A DNA stretch of 13,871 nt from the NCBI GenBank assembly GCA_003532195.1, contig DOFA01000102.1, positions 241 through 14,111 on the forward strand. Reading direction: 5' to 3'. The notes under the pieces were generated by a model. The model ran no database searches. It had not been told where the DNA came from and saw nothing but the letters and a program-made list of their open reading frames with translations. Made by a program: the position numbers and the translations under genes. The DNA is from Clostridiales bacterium. GTDB taxonomy: Bacteria > Bacillota > Clostridia > Saccharofermentanales > UBA5734. Shown here in pieces: positions 5,009 to 12,427 of this stretch. The stretch's first letter is position 1; each line of letters begins with the position of its first letter.

Positions 5009-6238
5009 TCAGGAACCGGATTTGAGCTTGGACGATTTGCTGCTGAACCGTCCCAGTTTGCCGACTACCAGGCCGTAGAAATATTCAATCGAGCCGGCAA
5101 AATGCCATTTTGCCCAGAGCAGCAGCAAGAACCCCCAGAGCAGGGCCAGGGAGAAGCCAAAGAGCAGGGCGCCGGCAATGTCAAACTGCAGCCCCGGGAA
5201 AATCCGCAGCAGCAGCCGCCAGGCCAAGGCGGCAAGGACGCTTTCCCAGAAAAAGGCGGTCAGGCCGGCATAGCTGAACCGGCACAAAAAGCGGCACAAC
5301 CAGCCGGTCGGCGCCGCTGCCGTCTGTTCCCGGGCTTTTCGATCAAACAGCGCCAGCGATCCCAGGATCAACAGGAGAAATAAACCGAGTTGGGTTAACA
5401 TGATGCTGTACCATTTCAGGTCGATTTCCCGCTGCAGCATGGTGTCCGGAAGAAAAACATAGAGGGTCAGGCCGGTCGCTGCCAAAACGATTCCCAGAAT
5501 CAGGGCCGGCCGGCGGGAGCGGCCTTCCTCCAGGCACAATCCCAGCCAGGAGCCCAGCAGGCCAAAAGCCAGGAACGGCATGACCGGGTTGTTTTTATTG
5601 ACCAGCCAGAACAGCGTCAGCACCGGGAACCAGTTGCCGGCGGCAAATTGTTCGCGATAGTAGGGATAAAGCGGCAAGCGCAACAGCGTCAAGGCCATGA
5701 CGGTTCCGGCCAGCCCCAGGAGAACACCTGGGCGCAGCCGGCCGGTTTTCAAAAGCCAGATCCAAATCAGGGAGACCAGCAGGATATTGCTGCCGATCAT
5801 GACCAGGCTGTCGACATAGAAAAAGCGTTCCAGGCTGATGCCGGCCAAACGGCCGCTGCGGATCAGTTCGACCAGGAGGCTGTTATCCATGCGCCGCTGG
5901 TCAAAGACCGCCAGACCGGGTCCGGTCAGAAGGAAATAAAGATAAGCGATAATCAGCATAAAAGCAGCGGAGACAGCTTTCTTACGCAGAATTTTTTTCA
6001 GAGACCAGCGGTCACGGCGATACAACCGCAAGATACCGATGCCGTGCGCGGCGCCGCTGATCATGGCGAACATCCCGGCAAACATCAGCAGAAATCCGAT
6101 GATGGTTATGATCAGGGGCGGGTTATCCAGATCAAGATCCCACAGGCCGCCGAAATAGTAAAAAGCCGAATGAAAAACCAACAAAAAGAATATTCCCAGA
6201 CCACGCAGAAAATCCAGACCCTGCCAATGCTTTTCCAT
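5009..6238 (-). CDS. Polytopic membrane acyltransferase-like protein (HGSNAT/DUF1624 or YeiB type)
   Basis: A 409-residue protein with about ten hydrophobic helices (roughly 12-31, 42-62, 85-106, 145-163, 170-190, 217-236, 243-262, 277-297, 316-340, 352-375). The first helix reads LDFLRGLGIFF followed by H23, the hallmark of the heparan-alpha-glucosaminide N-acetyltransferase / DUF1624 and YeiB-DUF418 group, in which acyl groups are moved across or at the membrane. The PFLAFGLLGSWLG helix and the closing GSIEYFYG also fit that group. The frame stays open to 6526, but the extra 96 residues look unlike the family and overlap the coaBC promoter; ATG 6238, which starts the LDFLRG domain, is preferred despite a weak site (GCAGG). 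The gene heads a two-gene operon with the adenylate-forming enzyme. Which subfamily it belongs to, and its acceptor, cannot be settled by eye. Confidence 0.7.
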   Translation of the reverse strand: MEKHWQGLDFLRGLGIFFLLVFHSAFYYFGGLWDLDLDNPPLIITIIGFLLMFAGMFAMISGAAHGIGILRLYRRDRWSLKKILRKKAVSAAFMLIIAYLYFLLTGPGLAVFDQRRMDNSLLVELIRSGRLAGISLERFFYVDSLVMIGSNILLVSLIWIWLLKTGRLRPGVLLGLAGTVMALTLLRLPLYPYYREQFAAGNWFPVLTLFWLVNKNNPVMPFLAFGLLGSWLGLCLEEGRSRRPALILGIVLAATGLTLYVFLPDTMLQREIDLKWYSIMLTQLGLFLLLILGSLALFDRKAREQTAAAPTGWLCRFLCRFSYAGLTAFFWESVLAALAWRLLLRIFPGLQFDIAGALLFGFSLALLWGFLLLLWAKWHFAGSIEYFYGLVVGKLGRFSSKSSKLKSGS

Positions 6239-6407
6239 ATGCAGCCTGCTTTCTTTGCCGGAGCGATGTTCTGATTTAATGAAAACATAACTGCCGCAAA
6301 ATAACAATGACCCGTCAGATGACCTGCCAAACGGATCAAATTTCAACAACAAATTAAGCGAAAATCCTTTCTTTTTCGCGCTTTTACTCAGACTTCGCTC
6401 GAAGATC

Positions 6408-6436
6408 TTGACAGACGGACCGGCGCTGACTATGCT
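6408..6436 (+). promoter_or_regulatory. Sigma-70-type promoter of the CoA operon
   Basis: TTGACA (6408-6413), a 17-bp spacer and TATGCT (6431-6436), giving a start near 6443 and a leader of about 45 nt, too short for a typical riboswitch. A CTTCG-N2-CGAAG dyad (6393-6404) sits just upstream of the -35, and a GCGAAAA/TTTTCGC hairpin lies at 6358-6379. The 250-nt region 6239-6488 is a divergent intergenic; I see no equally convincing promoter for the minus-strand acyltransferase gene. Confidence 0.7.
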
Positions 6437-6488
6437 ATCGACATTCGTAGCTTTTTTCAGCCGATCGGGCGGCAGGGGGTGTTGCGGG

Positions 6489-7679
6489 ATGAAAAAGAAA
6501 ATCACACTGGGTGTAACCGGTTCCATAGCCGCGTATAAGGCTGCCGAACTGGCCAGCGCCCTGACTCAGGCCGGACATGACGTCCATGCGGTTCTGACCC
6601 GCAATGCCGCGTCTTTCATTTCCCCGTTGACTTTCGCAACACTGACGCATAACAAAGCCCATACGGACATGTTCGCGGACGAAGACCACACCCGGGTCAC
6701 GCACATCGACCTGGGCACGACCAGCGACCTGATCCTGATCGCCCCGGCTACTTACAACATTCTCGGCAAGGCGGCCCATGGCATTGCCGACGATCTCCTG
6801 AGCTCGATTCTCGCCGCCGCGGCGCCGGATAAGGTGCTGTTCGCGCCGGCAATGAATGTCAACATGTACCAGAATCCGGCCTGCCAGGCCAGTGTGGCCG
6901 CTTTGCTGCAGCGCGGCTGCCAGTTCGTCGAACCTGAAGCAGGCATGCTCGCCTGTGGCGTCATGGCCAAGGGTCGCCTGGCGAAAGTACCGGCGATTCT
7001 TGAAGCGGTGGAAGCTTTTTTCTGTCCGAAAACACTGGCCGGGAAAACCATCCTGATCACAGCCGGGGCGACCCGCGAGTACCTCGACCCGATCCGTTTC
7101 CTATCAAATTCGTCATCCGGCCGCATGGGCGTGGCGCTGGCCAGGGCCTGCCGCAACCGGGGAGCCAGCGTGACGCTGTTGCTGGCCAATTCAGCTCTGG
7201 ATCTGGACGGCGTTAATCTGGTTCGGGTCGACACCGTCGCCGAGATGGCTGACGCCGTACGCCGCTTGTTCGGAGCCTGCGACTGGCTGATTGCCGCCGC
7301 GGCCGTATCCGATTTCCGGCCGGCTGACCGGAGCCCGGTAAAAATCAAGAAAAATTCGGCCGGCTTGATCTTGAACCTGGAACCGACGACCGACATTCTC
7401 CAGGAAATCAGCCGGCTGCGAACGAAACAGAAACTGATCGGTTTTGCGGCGGAAAGCGAAAACCTGCTGGAGAATGCCCGCTTGAAACTCAAGAAGAAAA
7501 ACCTGGATCTGGTTGTGGCCAATTATCTGGATAATTTTGCCAGTCCGACGGGCCGGGTCTGGCTGGTTGCGCCAGATCAGGCTGTCGAATTGCCGGAACA
7601 GCCGAAAGAAACGCTGGCGGAGGCGATCGTGGACGGGATTGCCGGCCTGGTCGGCGCCGGCGCAGAGCCTGGATTATGA
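6489..7679 (+). CDS. coaBC: CoaBC: phosphopantothenoylcysteine decarboxylase / phosphopantothenate-cysteine ligase
   Basis: A bifunctional cytoplasmic enzyme that joins 4'-phosphopantothenate to cysteine (CoaB) and decarboxylates the product to 4'-phosphopantetheine (CoaC, FMN-dependent). The N-terminal flavoprotein half shows GVTGSIAAYK (8-17), the catalytic H72 in THIDL, PAMN (120-123) and the reactive C156 in MLACG. The CoaB half begins around residue 184 with ILITAGATREYLDPIRF, then SNSSSGRMG (206-214), the KIKK lysines (285-288) and GFAAES (318-323). Its 396 residues match the usual length of about 400. ATG 6489 follows AGGGGGTG; the frame is open back to 6408, but the extra 27 codons run through the promoter. 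It is first in the CoA operon; its stop overlaps the coaX start by ATGA. Confidence 0.97.
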   Translation: MKKKITLGVTGSIAAYKAAELASALTQAGHDVHAVLTRNAASFISPLTFATLTHNKAHTDMFADEDHTRVTHIDLGTTSDLILIAPATYNILGKAAHGIADDLLSSILAAAAPDKVLFAPAMNVNMYQNPACQASVAALLQRGCQFVEPEAGMLACGVMAKGRLAKVPAILEAVEAFFCPKTLAGKTILITAGATREYLDPIRFLSNSSSGRMGVALARACRNRGASVTLLLANSALDLDGVNLVRVDTVAEMADAVRRLFGACDWLIAAAAVSDFRPADRSPVKIKKNSAGLILNLEPTTDILQEISRLRTKQKLIGFAAESENLLENARLKLKKKNLDLVVANYLDNFASPTGRVWLVAPDQAVELPEQPKETLAEAIVDGIAGLVGAGAEPGL

Positions 7680-8500
7680 AACCGCGTCTTGTTTTAACGG
7701 CGGATATTGGCAATACGACAACCGGCTTCGGCTTGTTTCAGGATGAAAAGCTGGTCTGGAGGGATCATCTGCCAACCGACGCCAGGCGTTCGGCCGCGGC
7801 GACGGCGGACTGGCTGCGAGCCGGATTGGCCGGCAGGAGCTGCGATCCGGCCGCCACTGAATTTGGCCGGCCGGCTCTGGCTTCGGTCGTGCCTGCGGCT
7901 ACCGCGGCCGTGCAAACAGCCCTGGCCGGGATTGCCGGAAAAGATCCGATCCTGGCTGACTGGCGTTCGGTCGGGCTGGACATGGCGGTCGAACAGCCGG
8001 AGACTGTCGGCGCCGATCGTCTGGTTTGCGCGCTGGCTGCGTATGAATCCTATGCCGGCCCCCTGGCGGTGATCGATTTGGGCACCGCAACCACTTTGAG
8101 CGTCGTTGACGCCCGGGGCTGTTTTATCGGTGGCATGATCAGCCCCGGCCTCCAGACTGCGGCCTGCGCTTTGCATCACCTGGCAGCGCAGCTGCCGCTG
8201 ATTGGCTGGACCGCCGCCCAGCTGCCGCCGCTGGAGCTTTCGGCGCCGCCGCCGGATGTCCCCCTGATCGGAACCAGCACGGCAGCGTGCATGAAAAGCG
8301 GAATCATCCGGGGGACGGCGGCCATGATCGACGGACTGACGGATCAGATTGAAGCTCAGATGGCCGCCCGGCTGAACCGGATCATCACCGGCGGCCTGGC
8401 CGGCCTGGTTTTGCCCTTTTGCCGTTCCTATCTGCACCACGAACCGGATCTGCTGCTTAAGGGCCTGCTCATTTTGTCTCTGCGGGGGGTGACTTCATGA
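7676..8500 (+). CDS. coaX: Type III pantothenate kinase CoaX
   Basis: It phosphorylates pantothenate to 4'-phosphopantothenate, the first committed step of CoA synthesis. Type III kinases use the ASKHA fold, need a monovalent cation and are known not to be feedback-inhibited by CoA. Motifs: phosphate loop DIGNTTTGFG starting at D10, GADRLV (112-117), DLGTATT (134-140, catalytic-site Asp134), GGMISPG (152-158), and the C-terminal TGGLAG. Its 274 residues are a normal length (about 255-275). It is translationally coupled on both sides: its ATG lies in the coaBC stop and its TGA in the panB start, so the kinase and its substrate and product enzymes are made from one message. Confidence 0.96.
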   Translation: MKPRLVLTADIGNTTTGFGLFQDEKLVWRDHLPTDARRSAAATADWLRAGLAGRSCDPAATEFGRPALASVVPAATAAVQTALAGIAGKDPILADWRSVGLDMAVEQPETVGADRLVCALAAYESYAGPLAVIDLGTATTLSVVDARGCFIGGMISPGLQTAACALHHLAAQLPLIGWTAAQLPPLELSAPPPDVPLIGTSTAACMKSGIIRGTAAMIDGLTDQIEAQMAARLNRIITGGLAGLVLPFCRSYLHHEPDLLLKGLLILSLRGVTS

Positions 8501-9312
8501 AAACGACTGTGGCGACTTTCCAGAAAATGAAAGACTCGGGCAACCGGCTGACGATGCTGACAGCTTACGACTATACGACCGCTCGCCTGGTTGACGAATG
8601 CGGCATTGACGGCATCCTGGTCGGCGATTCCCTGGGTATGGTCTGCCTGGGATACGCGACGACCCTGCAAGTGACGATGGAAGACATGGTTCACCATACG
8701 CGGGCAGCGGCGCGCGGCACCAGCCAAGCCCTGATGGTCGGCGATATGCCGTTCCTGTCCTATCAGGTGTCGGTCAGCGAGGCGATCCGCAACGCCGGCC
8801 GACTGATCCAGGAAGGCGGCGCCGAAGCCGTCAAACTGGAGGGCGGGTCAAATGTCCTGCCGCAGATTCGCGGCCTTGTGCGGGCCCAGATTCCGGTTAT
8901 GGGGCATTTGGGCCTGACGCCGCAGTCGGTCCATGTTTTCGGCGGATTCAAGGTCCAGGGGCGGGATCAGGCTGCTGCCGGCCGCCTGCTCGACGACGCC
9001 AGGCGATTGGAGGAAGCGGGGGTTTTTGCCGTCGTTCTGGAATGCATTCCTGAGGAACTGGCCGGTGAAATCACCCAGGCCTTGTCGGTGCCAACCATCG
9101 GCATCGGCGCCGGACCCGGCTGCGACGGCCAGATTCTGGTCCTGCATGATCTGCTCGGTCTATACGGCGACCGCCAGCCTCGCTTTGTCAAGGTCTTTGC
9201 CGATGCCGGCGCTACCGTCCGCGAAGGGGTCCGCGCTTACGCGGCAGCTGTCCGTGCCGGCGAGTTTCCCGGGCCGGAGCAGTCTTATCACCGGAAGGAG
9301 AGCACCGAATGA
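8497..9312 (+). CDS. panB: 3-methyl-2-oxobutanoate hydroxymethyltransferase PanB
   Basis: It transfers a hydroxymethyl group from 5,10-methylene-tetrahydrofolate to 2-oxoisovalerate, giving ketopantoate, the first step of the pantoate branch. The 271-residue TIM-barrel shows the family motifs LTAYDYTTAR (21-30), GDSLGMV with D44 and MVGDMPF with D83 (metal ligands), VKLEGG with K113 and E115, MGHLGLTPQSV (135-145), the catalytic glutamate E182 in VLECIPEEL, and IGIGAGPGCDGQ (201-212). Length is normal. ATGA overlaps link it to coaX upstream and panC downstream. Ketopantoate reductase (PanE) is not in the operon, so that step must be done elsewhere or by IlvC. Confidence 0.97.
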   Translation: MKTTVATFQKMKDSGNRLTMLTAYDYTTARLVDECGIDGILVGDSLGMVCLGYATTLQVTMEDMVHHTRAAARGTSQALMVGDMPFLSYQVSVSEAIRNAGRLIQEGGAEAVKLEGGSNVLPQIRGLVRAQIPVMGHLGLTPQSVHVFGGFKVQGRDQAAAGRLLDDARRLEEAGVFAVVLECIPEELAGEITQALSVPTIGIGAGPGCDGQILVLHDLLGLYGDRQPRFVKVFADAGATVREGVRAYAAAVRAGEFPGPEQSYHRKESTE

Positions 9313-10163
9313 TCCTTTATCACAGCATCGAAACGATTCACGCGGTTGTCCGGGATGCCCGGGACCATGGCCAGAGCATCGGACTGGTACCGACGATGGG
9401 TTTTTTGCATGCCGGACATCGCAGCCTGATTGAACGGGCCTGCCGGGAGAACGACCGGGTGATCGTCAGCATTTTTGTCAATCCGACTCAGTTCGGGCCG
9501 CGGGAGGACTTTACCAGTTACCCGCGCGACCTGCCGCAGGACCTGGAGATTTGCCAGGATGCCGGCGCCGACTGGGTCTTTGCGCCGGACGCGCTCGAGA
9601 TGTATCCGTCCGCCAGCCTGACCGGTATCGACGTAAGCCTGCTCGGCGACCACCTTTGCGGAGCCAGCCGTCCGGGCCATTTTCGCGGCGTCTGTCTGGT
9701 CGTCGCGAAATTATTTAACATCTGCCAGCCGGACCGGGCGTATTTCGGCGAAAAAGATGCCCAGCAGCTGGCCATAATCCGCCAGATGACCAGTGACTTG
9801 AATTTCCCGGTCAAGATCATCGGCTGCCCGATCGTCCGCGAAGCGGATGGCCTGGCCTTGAGTTCACGCAACACTTATCTGAGTCCGGCCGAACGGCAGG
9901 CAGCCCGGGTGGTTCCGCGAGCCATTGGCCAGGCCAGGCAGGCCTTGCTGGCCGGTGAACGGGACGCCGATGCTATTCGGCGGATCATGGCTGATGAAGT
10001 GGCGGGCGAACCGCTGGCGCGAGCCGACTATCTGGAGATCGCTGACAGCCGGAACCTGCAGCCGGTCAGCCGTATTGCCGGCAGCGTTCTGGTGGCGGCG
10101 GCAGTTTATATCGGCCGGACCCGCTTGATTGACAACCTGACTTTTATACCGGAAGAGGGCTGA
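9309..10163 (+). CDS. panC: Pantothenate synthetase PanC
   Basis: It condenses pantoate with beta-alanine in an ATP-dependent reaction through a pantoyl-adenylate, yielding pantothenate. The 284-residue nucleotidyltransferase-fold enzyme shows VPTMGFLHAGHRSL (27-40) with the HIGH-type HAGH, NPTQFGPREDF (58-68), PGHFRGV (122-128), YFGEKDAQQLAIIRQM (145-160), and SSRNTYL (185-191) of the KMSKS-like loop. Length is standard. Its ATG is inside the panB stop (ATGA), and its stop is 3 nt before the panD start, where GAAGAGGG serves as the panD ribosome binding site. Confidence 0.97.
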   Translation: MILYHSIETIHAVVRDARDHGQSIGLVPTMGFLHAGHRSLIERACRENDRVIVSIFVNPTQFGPREDFTSYPRDLPQDLEICQDAGADWVFAPDALEMYPSASLTGIDVSLLGDHLCGASRPGHFRGVCLVVAKLFNICQPDRAYFGEKDAQQLAIIRQMTSDLNFPVKIIGCPIVREADGLALSSRNTYLSPAERQAARVVPRAIGQARQALLAGERDADAIRRIMADEVAGEPLARADYLEIADSRNLQPVSRIAGSVLVAAAVYIGRTRLIDNLTFIPEEG

Positions 10164-10166
10164 ACC

Positions 10167-10550
10167 ATGTTGCTGACTGTTTTAAAAGGAAAAATACATC
10201 GCGCCACCGTTACCGAAGCTAATCTGCATTATGTCGGCAGCATCACGATCGACCAGGAACTGATGGACGCCGCCGGCCTGCTGACTTATGAAAAGGTCCT
10301 GATCGCGGATATCAACAACGGCAACCGCCTGGAAACCTATGTCATTCCGGGTCAACGCGGCAGTGGCGTGATCTGCTTGAATGGCGCCGCCGCCCGCCAG
10401 ATCCGGATCGGCGACAAAATCATCATCATGGCCTTCGGCCAGCTTGCAGATTCAGAAGCGCCGGCGCACTGCCCGACGGTTGTTTTTGTCGACGAAAAGA
10501 ACCAGATCCAGGAAATCGCCAATTGTGAAGAACCCGGCGTGATTGGCTGA
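10167..10550 (+). CDS. panD: Aspartate 1-decarboxylase PanD (pyruvoyl-dependent)
   Basis: It makes beta-alanine from L-aspartate, the second substrate of PanC. The 127-residue pro-enzyme cleaves itself between Gly24 and Ser25 (HYVGSITID) to give the pyruvoyl cofactor. The conserved K9, H11, Y22, R54, T57, Y58 and NGAA (72-75) are all present at their expected positions, so the enzyme should be active. This is the short bacterial form without an extra domain. It is the last gene of the CoA operon; a hairpin follows 21 nt after the stop. Confidence 0.97.
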   Translation: MLLTVLKGKIHRATVTEANLHYVGSITIDQELMDAAGLLTYEKVLIADINNGNRLETYVIPGQRGSGVICLNGAAARQIRIGDKIIIMAFGQLADSEAPAHCPTVVFVDEKNQIQEIANCEEPGVIG

Positions 10551-10571
10551 ACGGCAGATTTCGGTTTTGCC

Positions 10572-10610
10572 GGCCTGTCCGATCAGCCTTGGGAGGCCTC
10601 GGATCAGGCC
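10572..10610. terminator. Hairpin between panD and the convergent YcxB-like gene
   Basis: Long, slightly bulged dyad: GGCCTG (10572-10577) with CAGGCC (10605-10610), CCGA (10579-10582) with TCGG (10599-10602), and GCCT (10586-10589) with AGGC (10594-10597) around a 4-nt loop. It lies between two convergent genes and overlaps the stop of the minus-strand gene. Only a short TTTT follows at 10620, so it is not a textbook intrinsic terminator on either strand, but the position suits bidirectional termination. Confidence 0.5.
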
Positions 10611-11158
10611 TGGGCAGCCTTTTCGGCGGACTTGGTTATAATGAAACGTTCGCCCAGCCTTTCGGTCAGCAGTTCGCGCAATTCTGCCGGTGTGCCGGAC
10701 GTGAAATCATTTTTCCCGACGATGCAGGACTGCCCCTTGCTCAGGGATAAAAAGAAATAATAGGCGGTTTCATGGACCTTGAGGATCGTTTCGTAGCGGA
10801 AAACCACCGGTTCGTCCAGGGGATCGCTCTCCGGCTGAACCGTCATCTGATCGTCGGCAAAGACATAATGGTTGGGGACCATCAGCGCCTGTTCGACCGA
10901 GCGGTAATAGCGTTTCGGGATAACCAGGATGATCAGGGCCAGAAGCAGACCCATGACCAGCATGATGGCCATGCCGGCCAGATTGACCAGATCCTGCGGA
11001 TTGAGCAGGAAAAGAACCAGGAAAATCAGAGCCAGAAGCGGTGTAAAAATAAACAGGATCCTGGCCTGCCAGACCGAGCGCTTGCCCTGCAGAAAATTAA
11101 ACAGGTAGTACTCGCGGTATGCTTCGTAATCAATTCGGGTCGTCGCTTCGATCGGCAT
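10604..11158 (-). CDS. YcxB-like two-helix membrane protein
   Basis: A 184-residue protein with a cytoplasmic N-terminal segment (DYEAYREYYLF), two adjacent transmembrane helices at roughly 32-53 and 59-80, and a C-terminal soluble domain of about 100 residues containing YYRSVEQAL, VFRYETILKVHET and YYFFLSLSKGQSCIVGK. This layout and the pleckstrin-like 'Y..I..V.E....F.L.......ivPK' pattern fit the YcxB-like family of unknown function, common in Bacillota. ATG 11158 is preceded by GAGGTGA. It has its own promoter, is read away from the ABC operon and converges on panD. No partner is evident from context. Confidence 0.75.
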   Translation of the reverse strand: MPIEATTRIDYEAYREYYLFNFLQGKRSVWQARILFIFTPLLALIFLVLFLLNPQDLVNLAGMAIMLVMGLLLALIILVIPKRYYRSVEQALMVPNHYVFADDQMTVQPESDPLDEPVVFRYETILKVHETAYYFFLSLSKGQSCIVGKNDFTSGTPAELRELLTERLGERFIITKSAEKAAQA

Positions 11159-11190
11159 AATTCACCTCGCAGATCCAACAAACTGATTCC

Positions 11191-11219
11191 ATTGTACCTT
11201 CCGGAAAGCCGGGTGTACA
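11191..11219 (-). promoter_or_regulatory. Promoter of the YcxB-like gene
   Basis: On the minus strand, TGTACA (11219-11214), a 17-bp spacer and TACAAT (11196-11191), giving a start about 25 nt before the ATG. The -35 matches consensus at four of six bases, the -10 at five of six. It separates this gene from the upstream ABC operon. Confidence 0.5.
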
Positions 11220-11241
11220 GAGTGAATGCAGGGTTACAGAT

Positions 11242-11260
11242 CAGCTCGGCAGATGAGCTG
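11242..11260 (-). terminator. Hairpin after the ABC exporter operon
   Basis: CAGCTC (11242-11247) pairs with GAGCTG (11255-11260) around a 7-nt loop, starting 14 nt after the stop of the second permease gene. No T-run follows on the minus strand, so it is at best a weak terminator or a 3'-end stabilising hairpin. Confidence 0.3.
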
Positions 11261-11274
11261 CGGATCGCCGGGGA

Positions 11275-12405
11275 TCAGTCGTCGCGGCTGACCTGCCGTT
11301 TTTGCAGGAGATATCCCAGCACCAGAAACAGGGCGGACAGGGCGAGCGGCATCGTAAAGGGCAGGGAATCATAGCCTTTGATCTGGCTGAGAACCCAGCC
11401 CTGCGGCGTGTATTGGCCGATTTTGCCAAGCAGGGCGGCCGAAAGCTGGAAGAAGCAGCCGCCGGCAACGCTGAGCAGAAGCAGGATCAACAGGCTGAGA
11501 TACAGGCGCAGGCTGGGATTGATGAAGGTGAAAAGCTGGCCCAGGCCGAGGATCAGGACCAGGTAGACAGCCAGCAGCAGGATCTCCCGGATCCGGAACG
11601 GACTTGCCATCAGCAGGCGCATCGCCCCGGTAAAAACGAAAATCTGCGTCATTCCGAGCAGGAATAAAGCCGTGACGGACAGGGCGTAATCAAGGGCCAG
11701 GCCGCGCCGGGACGCGGCCAGCCGCCGGCGCAAGCCGGCCTGGCTCAGGGTCAGCGTGCCGAGGATGGCATAGATGGACAAGAAAAAGACTTCCATCGAG
11801 TAGTCGGAGACAACAAAGGTCAGAGCCGGTGTCGTGCTGATGCGGCCGATGTAGTCGATCTGCAGTTTGGCCGGGCCGTCGATGTACGACGAGACGCCAG
11901 CGGCAAAGCTCGTTTCCAGATCCTCCGGCGGTTGCAGGCCGGCCGCTTCGTATTGCCGGCGCAATTCCGCCAGGAGCGATTTCCGGCTGTATTCCGGCAG
12001 GACAGCCGCGGCGACCGCTTCCCGGACCAGGGCGGTCACCAGGGAACCTTCCGCCTGGACATAGGTGATCTTGGCTTCGGCCAGGGTCGTCAGGTTTCCC
12101 GCGTAACCGGCCTCAATCGTGACGATGCCGTCGACCTGCCCGCGCAGCAGGCTTTTTTCTGCCGCGGCGCCATCGGTTTCCGTTACTGCCCAGCCGTTTT
12201 GCGCCAGGCGGGCGATCAGGGTCCGGCTGGCATCTGTCTGGTCCCGGTCGACGACTGCCAGCCGGATATCCGGCTCCTGGTTGGCCAGGTTGGCTGATCC
12301 GGCCAGCAGTCCCAGCGCCAGCGGCGCCAGCAGCAGGACGATCAGCAGGCTGCGCATGGCCAGCAGGTCGAGTATTTTTAAGGACAATAGCCGCAGAAAT
12401 CGCAT
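11275..12405 (-). CDS. ABC-2 type exporter permease, second subunit
   Basis: A 376-residue permease of the ABC2_membrane_3 / YhgE-like type. One N-terminal helix (about 17-36) is followed by an extracytoplasmic domain of about 160 residues that opens with IRLAVVDRDQTDASR, a common start of this family's periplasmic domain. Five helices follow at approximately 205-225, 236-256, 268-288, 297-320 and 345-366. The start at 12405 has GGGAGG 5 nt upstream. It lies 22 nt after the other permease gene in the same operon, so the two probably form a heterodimeric channel driven by the ATPase at the right edge. The substrate cannot be predicted; drugs, lipids and peptides are all handled by relatives. 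Confidence 0.85.
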   Translation of the reverse strand: MRFLRLLSLKILDLLAMRSLLIVLLLAPLALGLLAGSANLANQEPDIRLAVVDRDQTDASRTLIARLAQNGWAVTETDGAAAEKSLLRGQVDGIVTIEAGYAGNLTTLAEAKITYVQAEGSLVTALVREAVAAAVLPEYSRKSLLAELRRQYEAAGLQPPEDLETSFAAGVSSYIDGPAKLQIDYIGRISTTPALTFVVSDYSMEVFFLSIYAILGTLTLSQAGLRRRLAASRRGLALDYALSVTALFLLGMTQIFVFTGAMRLLMASPFRIREILLLAVYLVLILGLGQLFTFINPSLRLYLSLLILLLLSVAGGCFFQLSAALLGKIGQYTPQGWVLSQIKGYDSLPFTMPLALSALFLVLGYLLQKRQVSRDD

Positions 12406-12427
12406 GGCGCCCTCCCGACCGTGCCCG

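Noticed and set aside
6408..6488. Earlier ATG for coaBC at 6408
   Set aside because: It coincides with the -35 of the predicted promoter; the flavoprotein domain begins at 6489 behind a good ribosome binding site.
6437..6488. Riboswitch controlling the CoA operon
   Set aside because: The predicted leader is only about 45 nt and shows no recognisable aptamer.
6239..6526. 96-residue N-terminal extension of the membrane acyltransferase-like protein
   Set aside because: The frame is open, but the extension overlaps the coaBC promoter and 5' end, lacks family features, and the LDFLRG domain begins right after ATG 6238.
6752..7522. Long minus-strand frame opposite coaBC, and similar ones opposite coaX and the ABC permeases
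   Set aside because: Shadow frames caused by GC-biased third positions; the plus or minus partner at each site has clear catalytic or family motifs.
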